A stretch of DNA of 64,000 bases from JALYGY01 sp963800975 (GCA_963800975.1 CAWDDB010000013.1:434001-498000), one strand, 5' to 3'; shown: positions 7,521-15,459, counted from the stretch's first letter. Translations and numbers: made by a program. Notes: generated by a model not told the origin, from the sequence alone.

Positions 7521-8305
7521 AGTCCTTGCTCCGGAAGGTCGAAGCCACGCGCTACGTCACGCCGCTGCGGGAAGGTGGGTCCCTGCCGGCCGTGATCGAG
7601 GCCGACGACCTCGGGACGTACGTGCTCAAGTTCAGGGGCGCGGGGCAGGGGCCGAAGGCCCTCGTGGCGGAGATCGTGGCCGGCGAGATCGCGCGCCACC
7701 TCGGCCTTCTCGTGCCCGAGATCGTCCTCGTCGACCTTGACCCAGAGCTAGCCCGCGCCGAGCCCGACCCGGAGATACAGGACCTGATACGGGCGAGCGC
7801 TGGGCTGAACCTCGCCCTCGACTACCTGCCCGGCTCCCTGGGCTTCGATCCGCTGGTGCGGCCGCCCGGCCCGGATCTCGCCTCCCGCATCCTCTGGTTC
7901 GACGCCCTCACCACCAACGTGGACCGCACGCCGCGCAACCCGAACCTGCTCACCTGGCACGGCCGGCTGTGGCTCATAGATCACGGGGCCTCCCTCTACT
8001 TCCACCACACCTGGAAGGGTTGGGAAGCCGCGAGCAAGCGGCCTTTCGTGGCCGCCCGCGACCACGTGCTGCTTCCGTTCGCGGCTTCGATCGCCGACAC
8101 CGACGCTGAGATAGCTCCAAGGCTCTCGAAGGAGGTCCTGCGCGGGATCGTCGATCTGGTGCCCGGGGAATGGCTGAGGGACGAGCCAGGGCTCTCGGGC
8201 GTCGCCGCGGTGCGCGACGCCTACATCAGTTTCCTCTCGCGGCGCCTCGAGCGGCCGCGCGGGTGGGTCGATGATCTCGAGGAGGTTCGTGAGCAAGCCG
8301 TTTGA
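7490..8305 (+). CDS. HipA-like kinase domain protein (HipA_2)
   Basis: The product (up to 271 residues) matches the HipA_2 kinase-like family: VLKFRGAGQGPKALVAEIVAG for nucleotide-Lys contacts, ALTTNVDRTPRNPN as the catalytic loop (D..R..N) and LWLIDHGASLYFHH as the metal loop. The family is short and usually sits next to a DUF3037 gene, as here. Its substrate is unknown; classical HipA phosphorylates a tRNA synthetase. The start is uncertain: GTG 7490 overlaps the regulator gene by 31 nt, while CTG 7517 or TTG 7526 would fit the GGTGAGG at 7505-7511 better. No HipB-like antitoxin is present. Confidence 0.82.
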   Translation: MAAGRGEARLKSLLRKVEATRYVTPLREGGSLPAVIEADDLGTYVLKFRGAGQGPKALVAEIVAGEIARHLGLLVPEIVLVDLDPELARAEPDPEIQDLIRASAGLNLALDYLPGSLGFDPLVRPPGPDLASRILWFDALTTNVDRTPRNPNLLTWHGRLWLIDHGASLYFHHTWKGWEAASKRPFVAARDHVLLPFAASIADTDAEIAPRLSKEVLRGIVDLVPGEWLRDEPGLSGVAAVRDAYISFLSRRLERPRGWVDDLEEVREQAV

Positions 8306-8675
8306 GTACGCCATCCTGCGGGTGATCCCACGCGTAGAACGCGGGGAGTGCATGAACGCGGGCGTGGTCCTCTACTGCCAGGCCGACAGGTTCCTCGGCG
8401 CAGAGGTACACCTCGACCCGGGTCGCCTCGCTGCCCTTGACCCGCGCGCCGACCTCGAGGGCGTGAGGGCCCACCTCGAGGCCGTCCGCTCGGTGTGCGC
8501 GGGAGGTCCCGAGGCCGGGGCCGTCGGCCGCCTGCCGCTCAGGGAACGCTTCGGATATCTGGTAGCTCCCCGGAGCACCGTGGTGCAGCCTTCGGAGGTG
8601 CACACCGGACTTACCGACGACCCCGAAGCGGAGCTCGAACGACTGCTGCAAACGGTAGTCCTTCCGCCAGAGTAG
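8271..8675 (+). CDS. DUF3037 family protein
   Basis: A 134-residue DUF3037 protein: FEYAILRVIPRVERGECMNAGVVLYC is the hallmark opening and RFGYLVAPRSTVVQPS a second block. The family has no known activity but is regularly paired with HipA_2 kinases, and here it overlaps that gene by 35 nt in another frame. Two starts are possible: ATG 8271, or GTG 8289, which sits only 3 nt after GAGGAGG. The overlap suggests coupled synthesis and perhaps a complex. A bidirectional hairpin follows at once. Confidence 0.85.
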   Translation: MISRRFVSKPFEYAILRVIPRVERGECMNAGVVLYCQADRFLGAEVHLDPGRLAALDPRADLEGVRAHLEAVRSVCAGGPEAGAVGRLPLRERFGYLVAPRSTVVQPSEVHTGLTDDPEAELERLLQTVVLPPE

Positions 8676-8678
8676 AGC

Positions 8679-8693
8679 CGCCCCGGCGGGGCG
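8679..8693. terminator. Short bidirectional hairpin between convergent genes
   Basis: CGCCCC and GGGGCG pair around GGC in the 20-nt gap between the converging DUF3037 and DUF3105 genes. The 6-bp all-GC stem could end both transcripts. Confidence 0.45.
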
Positions 8694-8695
8694 TC

Positions 8696-9292
8696 CTAGA
8701 CGGGCTGCCCGATACCGCCGGTGCAGGCGGCTCCCGGTTCGGGGGTCTGGGGTCCCTGCCGGTAAGCCCCGATAAACTGCTCGAGGTTTGGATCCTCTGC
8801 GCTATCCAGGCTCAGCTGCTTGCCCCAGGCCGAGGCCACGATCGGCGACGGCAATCCCTCGTACGGGCTGACGAGGATGTAGGTCTGGTTCTGGGCCAGG
8901 TCGCGAAGGCGCTCGACCTCGTCCTGGGGAAGGTCGGGTGAGTAGGTGATCCAGACCGCACCGTGCTCGAGGGAGTGGACGGCGTTCTCGTTGGCAATCG
9001 GCGCGTCGTAGTAGCCGCAGTTCTGCCACACGGGGTTGTGCTCCCCGCCGGCCGGGGGGGTCTGCTCGTAATCGACGGTGGACTGCGTGTGCTGGCCGGC
9101 CGTTCCCACATCGTAGGTCTGGACCTCGCCCGGGGGCGTGCTCGCCGCGTTCTGTCGGGTATCCAGGATAACGAGGGCGGCAAAGCCGACCACGAAAACC
9201 GCGGCTACAACACCGACAATTATGTAGGTTCGCCTGGAGCCTCCGCCCGACGTGTCCGACCGCCGGACCTGCGTGTTCCTCTTGCTGCCCAA
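8696..9292 (-). CDS. DUF3105 membrane-anchored protein
   Basis: This 198-residue protein has a basic N-terminus, one transmembrane helix at about 23-45 and an extracytoplasmic DUF3105 domain: QTPPAGGEHNPVWQNCGYY and HSLEHGAVWITY are its signature blocks, with conserved His and Cys that could bind metal. Function of the family is unknown. Start is TTG 9292, about 8 nt after AGAAGAAGG. It lies downstream of the CDF transporter on the same strand, 304 nt away, with a decayed frame in between. The pairing with a metal exporter hints at metal handling but proves nothing. Confidence 0.85.
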   Translation of the reverse strand: MGSKRNTQVRRSDTSGGGSRRTYIIVGVVAAVFVVGFAALVILDTRQNAASTPPGEVQTYDVGTAGQHTQSTVDYEQTPPAGGEHNPVWQNCGYYDAPIANENAVHSLEHGAVWITYSPDLPQDEVERLRDLAQNQTYILVSPYEGLPSPIVASAWGKQLSLDSAEDPNLEQFIGAYRQGPQTPEPGAACTGGIGQPV

Positions 9293-9364
9293 AGCCCGAA
9301 ACCTTCTTCTCGCTCGAATTCAGCCCATACCGTAGCACCCAGCGCGTGGAACGCCAACCGCGCC

Positions 9365-9562
9365 TCACGCAAACCGGGCCGTCAGCGCGATCGCCAGCGC
9401 CGCCAGGGAGACCTACACCACCACGACAACGGCCGCCACCCGGTTCACCGGGCTGGAGCCGCCGGATGTGCGGCGCGCCCTGTCGCGGTAGGCCAGGTAG
9501 ATCGCGTGGAGCTCGACCCTGAGCCGTCCAGCCCACCTCTTGAGGTCCCCGACGCGGCTCAT
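9365..9562 (-). pseudogene. Possible DUF1232 gene remnant
   Basis: From ATG 9562 the minus strand reads MSRVGDLKRWAGRLRVELHA, then IYLAYRDRARR, then AAVVVVV and a stop at 9413; the same frame continues VSLAALAIALTARFA to 9365. The head resembles DUF1232 membrane proteins (RLKREVYALYLAYRDPR, recalled from the family), and the tail after the stop resembles the family's end, but the central SPIDLIPDFIP block is missing. I read it as a deletion-decayed copy. It lies 34 nt after the CDF stop and has no ribosome site. A short real protein of 49 residues is the alternative. Confidence 0.35.
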
Positions 9563-9595
9563 GAGATCTCGCGTATCCGGGCCGACGCCGATTAC

Positions 9596-10534
9596 CTAGC
9601 TCGTGGGAGGCGGCTTCTCGCCGAGGGGGAGAAAGCGGGGGCCGTGCGTCTCGCTCTCGTGGTCTCCGGCGTGGTCGACCTGGAGGGTGGTGTGGGAGAT
9701 ACCGTACTCCCTCTCGAGGAGTGCTTCCAGTTCGCGCCGGCGCGCGTGGCAGTCTTCGTTCTGGCCGACGAGGATGTGGGCCGAGAGGGCAGGGAAGCCG
9801 GAGGTGATCTCCCAAACGTGGAGGTCGTGGACCTCCATCACGCCGTCGGCGCCGACCATCTCGCGTCCGACGCTTTCGACGTCTATGTCGCGTGGCGCTC
9901 CCTCCAGGAGGACGTTCGTCGAGTCGCGCAGCAGCGACCAGGAGCTGCCAAGGATCAGGACCGCGATCGCGATGCTGGCCACTGGATCCGCGTATCGCCA
10001 GCCGGTAAAGATTATGACGAGCGCGGCCACGATAACGCCGGCGGAGCCAAGGGCGTCGGCCACCACGTGCCTGAGGGCGCCCCGCACGTTCAGGCTCTCG
10101 CCGCCCGAACGTGAGAGGACGACCACACCCACCGCGTTGACCACGAGGCCGAGCACGGCTATAGCCAGCACGGGGACCCCGGGGACCTCGGGCGGCTCCC
10201 GCAGGCGCGAGATCGCCTCGATAAAGATCCAGATCGAGATGGCCACGAGCGTGACGCCGTTGGCCAGCGCCGCGAGGATCTCGGCCCGCTTGTAGCCGAA
10301 GCTCCTCTCCGGCGTCTCGGGCCGCCCGGCGAGCCAGGCCGCGAAGAGGGCCACCGCAAGGGAGAGGTTGTCGGAGAGCATGTGCCCCGCGTCCGCCAGC
10401 AGCGCCAGGCTGCCCGTGAGCAAACCACCGACTACCTCGACTACCGTGAAGCTCGCCGTAAGGGCCAGCGTGATCGCGAGCGCCCGGCTGTTCTTGCCGC
10501 GGGCTGTATCGTGGTGATGGTGATCGTGTGCCAC
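9596..10534 (-). CDS. Cation diffusion facilitator (Zn/Co/Cd exporter)
   Basis: A 312-residue CDF transporter with a His-rich head (MAHDHHHHD), six transmembrane helices and the paired metal-site motifs ADAGHMLSDN (helix 2) and HVVADALGS (helix 5), i.e. the HxxxD/HxxxD arrangement of Zn exporters of the CzcD/ZitB group. The C-terminal cytoplasmic domain (VMEVHDLHVWEITSG) is the usual dimerising metal sensor. It exports divalent metal in exchange for protons. Start is GTG 10534 with no clear ribosome site. It follows a 28-residue frame and the broken HtrA gene on the same strand. Confidence 0.92.
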   Translation of the reverse strand: MAHDHHHHDTARGKNSRALAITLALTASFTVVEVVGGLLTGSLALLADAGHMLSDNLSLAVALFAAWLAGRPETPERSFGYKRAEILAALANGVTLVAISIWIFIEAISRLREPPEVPGVPVLAIAVLGLVVNAVGVVVLSRSGGESLNVRGALRHVVADALGSAGVIVAALVIIFTGWRYADPVASIAIAVLILGSSWSLLRDSTNVLLEGAPRDIDVESVGREMVGADGVMEVHDLHVWEITSGFPALSAHILVGQNEDCHARRRELEALLEREYGISHTTLQVDHAGDHESETHGPRFLPLGEKPPPTS

Positions 10535-10560
10535 GGGGTTATTCTACCGCGACGGTGCCC

Positions 10561-10647
10561 TCAGCCGTCGCGGTACTGGCGCGTGGCCAGCCAGACGCCG
10601 AAGGCTATCTGCGAGGCGCCGAACAGGCGCACATAGGTTGGGCTCAC
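10561..10647 (-). CDS. 28-residue coupled small membrane-like ORF
   Basis: A GTG starts 2 nt after the HtrA-like stop (TAG GG GTG) and encodes VSPTYVRLFGASQIAFGVWL followed by ATRQYRDG, 28 residues with one short hydrophobic helix and a basic tail. It ends 26 nt before the CDF start. The position suggests coupled translation between its neighbours. I do not recognise it, and it may be too short to be real. Confidence 0.35.
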   Translation of the reverse strand: MSPTYVRLFGASQIAFGVWLATRQYRDG

Positions 10648-10649
10648 CC

Positions 10650-11745
10650 CTATTCCGGACGCTCGCCGAGCGTCGCGCTAAGCGTCTGTTCGCTGCCGTC
10701 GCGTACGACGGTGAGGTCGACGGTATCTCCGGGCTGGTGGTCGCGCAGGGCGCCGAGCAGGTCACCCGTGTTCTCCACGGGGTCGTCGGCCAGCCCCACG
10801 ATGATGTCGCCGCGCCGCACCCCGGCCGCGTCGGCGCCGCTGCCAGGCTCGACCGACCCGACGATGGCGCCGGATCCGACGCGCAGGCCGAATCGCTCGG
10901 CGTCCTCGGGGCTCAGGTCCGTCGTGCCGACGCCGAGGTAGGCGCTCGACACCTCGCCGGTCTCAATCAGCTGGTCGGCGACGGAGATGGCGGTGTCCGC
11001 GGGGATGGCGAAGCCGATGTTCACCGCGCCGGTCTCGGCGGGGGGAGGTAGGCGACGTTGATGCCGATGATCTCGCCGTCCTGGTTGGCCAGCGCGCCCC
11101 CGGAGTTGCCGGGCGAGATGGCGGCGTCGGTCTGGATCAGGTCGACGAGCGAGCGGGCCGCGTTCTGGTCGCCGGCCACGAGCTCGGGCGGGAAGTCGCG
11201 CCCTATGCCGCTGATGACGCCGGCCGTGACCGTGGACTCGAAGCCCGAGGGGCTGCCGATGGCCACGGCGAGCTGGCCGGGCAAGAGGTCCTCGTCTTCG
11301 TTTAAACGTCGCCGCCGGCAGGCCATCGCGGTCCACCCGCAGGACGGCTATCTCGCTCCCCGGGTCGCTGCCGACGATCTCGCGCTGGCTCGGTGGTCCC
11401 GTCCGCGAAGGCCACGCTGACTTCCGAGGCGCCATCGACGACGTGGTGGTTGGTAATGACGTAGCCGTCCTCGCGGTAGATCACGCCGCTCCCGAGCCCC
11501 TGCTGCCGCTCGGTGCCGAACGGCGTCGTCTGGGTCGCCTCGACGTCCACCTGCACCACGCTCGGACCGACGCGCGACGCCACCTGCGCCACCGGTTCCT
11601 CGTCGGGCACGCGTTGCGCCGCCTGCGCGGCGGGCGCCTGGGCCACGTTCTGGTCCTCGAGCGGACTGTCGTCGGAGCACCCCGCCAGGAGCGCGGACAG
11701 GGCGACGACGAGCATAGCGGTTCGGGCTGCGACCCTCGACCTCAA
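10650..11745 (-). pseudogene. HtrA/DegP-like serine protease lipoprotein, broken by three indels
   Basis: Joined across frames this is a typical HtrA-like protease. It has a lipoprotein signal (ALSALLAGCSDD), His in TNHHVVDGA, Asp in SEIAVLRVD, nucleophile Ser in AAISPGNSGGAL, and a C-terminal PDZ domain (YLGVGTTDLS to the end). The frame shifts three times: an extra base near 11385-11393 (after TTEPA), an extra A in an AAA run near 11310-11314 (TTTAAAC), and a missing C in a C6 run at 11040-11045. Two of the three lie in homopolymers, so sequencing or assembly error is as likely as real decay. TTG 11745 follows AGGAGG at 11-nt spacing. Confidence 0.8.
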
Positions 11746-11842
11746 TGTCTCTGCTACCTCCTGCCGGCGCCTGGGGCGTTTATTCCTTCGCAGAGTCTAT
11801 ACGAAGGCCGCGCTCGCCGGTCTGCGCGGTTACCCTTACGAC

Positions 11843-12178
11843 GTGGAGAAAAACATCAAATCGCTTCCTGCGGATCTCGCTCGCGCGGGGGAGGCCAGAC
11901 ACTTTATCGCGTGGAAGGCGGCCGTCGCTGGGCTCGGCGGGGGAGGCCTCAACGACCTGGCCGTGGCGGCCGAAGCGGTGCTCACGGACGTCCTGCTGTC
12001 GGCAGACGGAGGCGCCCTGCAGATAGAGGCCGCGAGCGTGGACGACGCTTTCGTGGTCACTATCACGCACCCCGAGCTTGTGGAGCGCCGCATGAGGGAC
12101 CTTCCGAGCATACTCGACCGCTTCCTGGACGGCTACGAGATCACCGCGACCCGCGCGGTGCTGGTCAAACGGCTCTAG
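11843..12178 (+). CDS. Degenerate RsbW/HATPase-like protein
   Basis: The 111-residue frame has the layout of an anti-sigma-factor-type GHKL ATPase: LPADLARAGEARHFIAWKA as the opening helix, then LNDLAVAAEAVLTDVLLSA where an N box should be, and a C-terminal beta-alpha end. The ATP-binding Asn is not kept (Asp instead), so it may be a non-ATPase relative. The assignment is tentative. GTG 11843 is the most likely start; no good ribosome site is seen. It is divergent from the HtrA-like gene and its stop overlaps the next gene's stop by 4 nt, tail to tail. Confidence 0.5.
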   Translation: MEKNIKSLPADLARAGEARHFIAWKAAVAGLGGGGLNDLAVAAEAVLTDVLLSADGGALQIEAASVDDAFVVTITHPELVERRMRDLPSILDRFLDGYEITATRAVLVKRL

Positions 12179-12453
12179 GGGACGAGGGACCTGACCCGTT
12201 CCTTGACCTTCTCCTCCTCGTCGCGCAGGTAGACGAAGACGTCCTGGGCGAAGCGGACGGCGTGCTCTTCGGGGAGGTTGATCCTGCGGTTCTTCACGAC
12301 CGACTCGAGCTCCTTGATGGCGGCGTCGGCCATCCCGACCATCGACTCGGCCTCATGCAGGATCTCGTCGCGCTCGGCCTCCGAGAGCCCCGATCCCCTC
12401 TCCAGACTGGTCCTGTGCTCCTCGAGGTGGCGGATAAAGTCCCTGATACCCAT
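12175..12453 (-). CDS. Small helical protein, unknown function
   Basis: A 92-residue, charged, all-helical protein beginning MGIRDFIRHLEEHRTSLERG, with LSEAERDEILHEAESMVGMA and a closing EEEKVKERVRSLVP. No signal peptide, membrane segment or Cys is present. I do not recognise the family. The frame is intact with codon use like its neighbours, and it ends tail to tail with the RsbW-like gene. Confidence 0.6.
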   Translation of the reverse strand: MGIRDFIRHLEEHRTSLERGSGLSEAERDEILHEAESMVGMADAAIKELESVVKNRRINLPEEHAVRFAQDVFVYLRDEEEKVKERVRSLVP

Positions 12454-12513
12454 CGCCGCGGATTATAGCGGCTCGGGTCCAACGACTAGACGGGGTAGCC
12501 ACGTCGCGTCTCC

Positions 12514-12689
12514 TTGTCAGCACGCCGCCTCCTCGGCTTCGCCGCGAAGGGGCGGCTCCTCAGCTTTCTTGGCTCAGGCAGGAGCCCTTTGCTGACAAGC
12601 GAGGCCAGCCGAGCTGGCCGACGCGTGCTGAGAAGCGAGGGCTGCGTAGCAGGCCCTAAGCGTGCTGACAAGCCGCTTTGCGGCTTGTC
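12514..12689. repeat. Array of stem-loops joined by a TGCTGACAAGC word
   Basis: The word TGCTGACAAGC (or TGCTGAGAAGC) starts at 12590, 12626 and 12663, spaced 36-37 bp, and an inverted copy TTGTCAGCACGC lies at 12514. Each direct copy is followed by a different palindrome: GGCCAGC-CGA-GCTGGCC, GGGCTGC-GTA-GCAGGCCC, and the last, GACAAGCCGC-TTT-GCGGCTTGTC (12667-12689). The word is conserved while the stems differ in sequence but keep pairing, which points to structure-bearing DNA or RNA. The last hairpin lies 2 nt past the BchB-like stop and may be its terminator. Confidence 0.6.
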
Positions 12690-12691
12690 GA

Positions 12692-14128
12692 TCATCGTCG
12701 GGATGCCAGGAAGATCTCGCGCGTTACCTCGGTCGCGCCGATCTCGCGGGCGCGTTCTTCGGCGAGGCGACGGGCCCGTCCCCTCAAGAAAGGTGGTGTG
12801 TCGGCCAGCTCCTCGCGCGCCTCGTCCGACCAGTGTATGCCGGCGACCTCGACCGCTCGCCGTTCTTCTTCGGACCGGGCGAGCGCGCCGTCCAGGGCGT
12901 CGGCCAGGACGCTCGAGCCGGCGTAGCCCATCAGGGCCTGCTCCACGAAGCGGCTCTGGGCGGTGGGAGGGCACAGGGGGAGAATAGGAACGTCGAGCGA
13001 CGCGGCTACCCCACTTTCGAGGTGCGTGCCTACGATGAGGTCCGGCTCCGAGGCCTCGATACGGGCAGCGACCTCCTCCGGATCGTCCTCGACGAACGCC
13101 TCGTCGGTAAAGGTGTGCGCGTGGAAGAGGAAATCGCGCTCGAGGTGCCCGAGGTAGGTGCCGCAGGCGACGACCTCGAGCCCGACCTCGCGCGAGAGGG
13201 CGTAACCCAACCCCAGAGGATAGGTGAAGTCTCCGAAGATGGCGACGCGGCGCCCGCGGAACGTCTCGGGCCTTCCGAGGCGGGCGTACCAGGGCAGCTT
13301 CGCCGTGCGTGCCAGCTCCGCCCACACCGCCCGCTGCACCTTGTTCTGGTCGAGGTGGCAATGCTCCCCGACGGATCGCAGCGCGGCGCCGGTCCCGGCC
13401 GCCCCAACCATCGGCGTCGTCACGCGTTGCGTTCCGAACTCGTCTTGCAGGTAGAGCGTCGCGGACTCGCCGACCTCCCTGTAAAGGAGAACGTTCACCC
13501 AGGACCGCGAGAGGCGACCAAGGTCCTCCACGCTCGTCCCCAGCGGCACGCGGGAGTTGACGCCCACGCCGATGAGGGCCAGAAGCCGCTCCGCTTCGGC
13601 GTACTCGGCGGCCGCGGCGGGACCGAAGATCGGCGGGCCGAAAAGGTTCGCGGTGGGGGCGGGGCTCCTCTCGCGTTCCCCGCCCGTGTGGGCGCGGACC
13701 AGGTCCTCTAGCGCCCTGTCGGCGGCCTCGACCTCCCTGACCTCGGGCGACTCCCACTCGAACGTCACCAGGTTGGGGGAGCTCCCGTCGACCTCCGGCA
13801 GCGCCGCGACCGGGATGGGCTCCCCCGAGAGGAGCGCGGCCTCCGAGCGGGCCAGGACGACGGCGCCGGTCTCGGGGTGGCGCCGAACGACGTCGGCGAG
13901 ATCTCGCACCAGGTCACCCGGCCCCCACGGGTCCTGGGGCTTCTCCCAGGCGGGGCTCAAGGAGACCGGCGCGGCGGCGCCGGATCGCTCCCGCGCCGCA
14001 TACAGCGCCGGGAAGTAGCCTTCGCCCGGCAGGGCGCGCAGCACGGTGTGAACGCCGCGCATGCTCGCGGTCACCCGCAGGATGCCGTGGCTGCCGGGTC
14101 CCTCGTAGACGCCGCGCAGGAGCCTCAC
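12692..14128 (-). CDS. BchB/ChlB-like protein (dark protochlorophyllide reductase subunit B homolog)
   Basis: The 478-residue protein aligns along its length with the B subunit of light-independent protochlorophyllide reductase. The head is VYEGPGSHGILRVTASMRGV; the middle has RRVAIFGDFTYPLGLGYAL, VVACGTYLGHLERDF, LIVGTHLES and MGYAGSSVLADAL; the end is a PCP_red-type domain (GIHWSDEAREELADTPPF). In true BchB the cluster ligand is Asp36 in GDDY; here the same numbered position is Glu36 (PGEGYF), and the nearby conserved Cys is gone. GTG 14128 overlaps the upstream stop as GTGA. No BchL gene is in the window. A chlorophyll role is therefore doubtful. Confidence 0.85.
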   Translation of the reverse strand: MRLLRGVYEGPGSHGILRVTASMRGVHTVLRALPGEGYFPALYAARERSGAAAPVSLSPAWEKPQDPWGPGDLVRDLADVVRRHPETGAVVLARSEAALLSGEPIPVAALPEVDGSSPNLVTFEWESPEVREVEAADRALEDLVRAHTGGERERSPAPTANLFGPPIFGPAAAAEYAEAERLLALIGVGVNSRVPLGTSVEDLGRLSRSWVNVLLYREVGESATLYLQDEFGTQRVTTPMVGAAGTGAALRSVGEHCHLDQNKVQRAVWAELARTAKLPWYARLGRPETFRGRRVAIFGDFTYPLGLGYALSREVGLEVVACGTYLGHLERDFLFHAHTFTDEAFVEDDPEEVAARIEASEPDLIVGTHLESGVAASLDVPILPLCPPTAQSRFVEQALMGYAGSSVLADALDGALARSEEERRAVEVAGIHWSDEAREELADTPPFLRGRARRLAEERAREIGATEVTREIFLASRR

Positions 14129-15459
14129 AGGTTGACGGAGTCGAGCGCGTCGGCCCGCTCGAAGGTCCGCACCAGTAGCTCCAGGATGCGCCTGGCGCCC
14201 TCGTAACCGTGGACCCCGGCCGTCAGGAAGTCTTGCGGGGAGCGGCAAAGGTGCCCCCTCGCGACCAGCGGTAGGTGCAGACCCGGGCTCGCGACGACGA
14301 CGTCCGGCCTGGCGGCGTCCACGCGTTGCAGCTGGCCCCTCCAGTCCGGCGATTGGACCACGTCGACGTCGGGCCCGAGGGCCTGGAGCTCGATCGCGAG
14401 GGAGCGCCGGTCCAGGCGCGGCGCGCCGACCTCGAGCACCACGGCGCCCGCGTCGGCCAGAAAGCGCGCGAGCGGCACCTCCAGCCCCGTATCGCCGGCG
14501 AAGAAGATCCGCTTGCCGCGGACGCGGTTCCTGAGCGGCTCCAGCCCTTCCCACACCGACCGGGCCCGGGCCAGCTCGTTCGCCCGCGACCCGGCCTCGG
14601 AGGCCACGTCGTGGATAAAGCGGGCCGTGCCGTCCACGCCGACGGGAGTCAGCGTCCTGACCACCCTAGCCCCCCTTTCCTCGGCGGCCGTGGCCGCCGC
14701 CGTGAGGTTGGGGTCAACGACGGCAACGACCGTGCCTTCGCCGAGGGCGGGCAGATCCCCCATCCCCGTACCGGGCACGCGTCCGACCACACCCACGCCG
14801 GCCCGCTCTAGCTCCCCGGCCAGCGTGTCCGCGCTGCTCGGAGAGGCGAGCCCGCCGAGCAGCGCCACGGGGCGGGTGCGCCCCGGTCTGGCCTCCTCGC
14901 GGCCCCGGCCGAGAAACCCGCCGAAGCGGCGCGCGCGTTTCTGGGCGGGAGAAGGGGTGTCAAGCAGGTCGGACGTCGTTCTCTTCGGGCACACCGCCAC
15001 GAGCGCGGCGAGGGCGCGATCCTCCAGGTCGGTGGAGAGGGTGCCGGGGGCGCCGTATGGAGCGTCTGGGTTCACGGCCTCGACCGGGAGGTCGAGACGC
15101 CTGCTCGCGAGCCGGGTCTCGAAGCCGATGTCCACCCCGAGCAGCTCGGCGGATCGCCCGGCGACGACGAGCACGAACCCCGTGCCGCGTAGGCCCGCCG
15201 CCGCCTCAATGATGCCGGTGGCTAACCGTCCCTGCTTTGGGGTCTCGTCGGCGTCTAGGACCAGGAAAGCCACCCTCGTGTTCGTCCGGTGGGGCGGGAG
15301 ATCCGGCGCCGGCGCCGCGGGCAGGGACTGGACGATGTGGGCCTCGGCCCTGGTTCCGACAACCACCACGAGCGTCCCGGGAAGCCTCTCCGCAAGGCCA
15401 CCCGCGGCATGCAGGGGCGAGAGAACGTCAGGTGACCCCGCTTCGTTGAGGATCGTCAA
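14125..15459 (-). CDS. BchN/ChlN-like protein lacking iron-sulfur ligands
   Basis: This 444-residue protein has the nitrogenase component 1 type layout: an N-terminal Rossmann half (LVVVVGTRAEAHIVQSL, FVLVVAGRSAEL), a middle half (RPVALLGGLASPSSADTL, GVVGRVPGTGMGDLP) and a C-terminal half (GKRIFFAGDTGLEVPLARFL). In BchN the NB cluster is held by three Cys in CGLTS, TKTCAY and GTCTTE contexts. Here those places read SPDVLS, TRAEAH and AGRSAE, and there is no Cys in the first 155 or so residues. It cannot bind the usual cluster. TTG 15459 follows GGGAGGG. It is coupled to the B-like gene and starts 69 nt after deoD. Confidence 0.78.
   Translation of the reverse strand: MTILNEAGSPDVLSPLHAAGGLAERLPGTLVVVVGTRAEAHIVQSLPAAPAPDLPPHRTNTRVAFLVLDADETPKQGRLATGIIEAAAGLRGTGFVLVVAGRSAELLGVDIGFETRLASRRLDLPVEAVNPDAPYGAPGTLSTDLEDRALAALVAVCPKRTTSDLLDTPSPAQKRARRFGGFLGRGREEARPGRTRPVALLGGLASPSSADTLAGELERAGVGVVGRVPGTGMGDLPALGEGTVVAVVDPNLTAAATAAEERGARVVRTLTPVGVDGTARFIHDVASEAGSRANELARARSVWEGLEPLRNRVRGKRIFFAGDTGLEVPLARFLADAGAVVLEVGAPRLDRRSLAIELQALGPDVDVVQSPDWRGQLQRVDAARPDVVVASPGLHLPLVARGHLCRSPQDFLTAGVHGYEGARRILELLVRTFERADALDSVNL

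Noticed and set aside
12514..12689. Regular spacing suggesting a CRISPR array
   Set aside because: The repeated word is only 11 bp, the segments between are palindromes rather than unique spacers, and no cas gene is near.
12486..13757. Long arginine/glycine-rich minus-strand frame
   Set aside because: It is an out-of-frame shadow of the BchB-like gene and runs through the stem-loop repeats; no domain or ribosome site.
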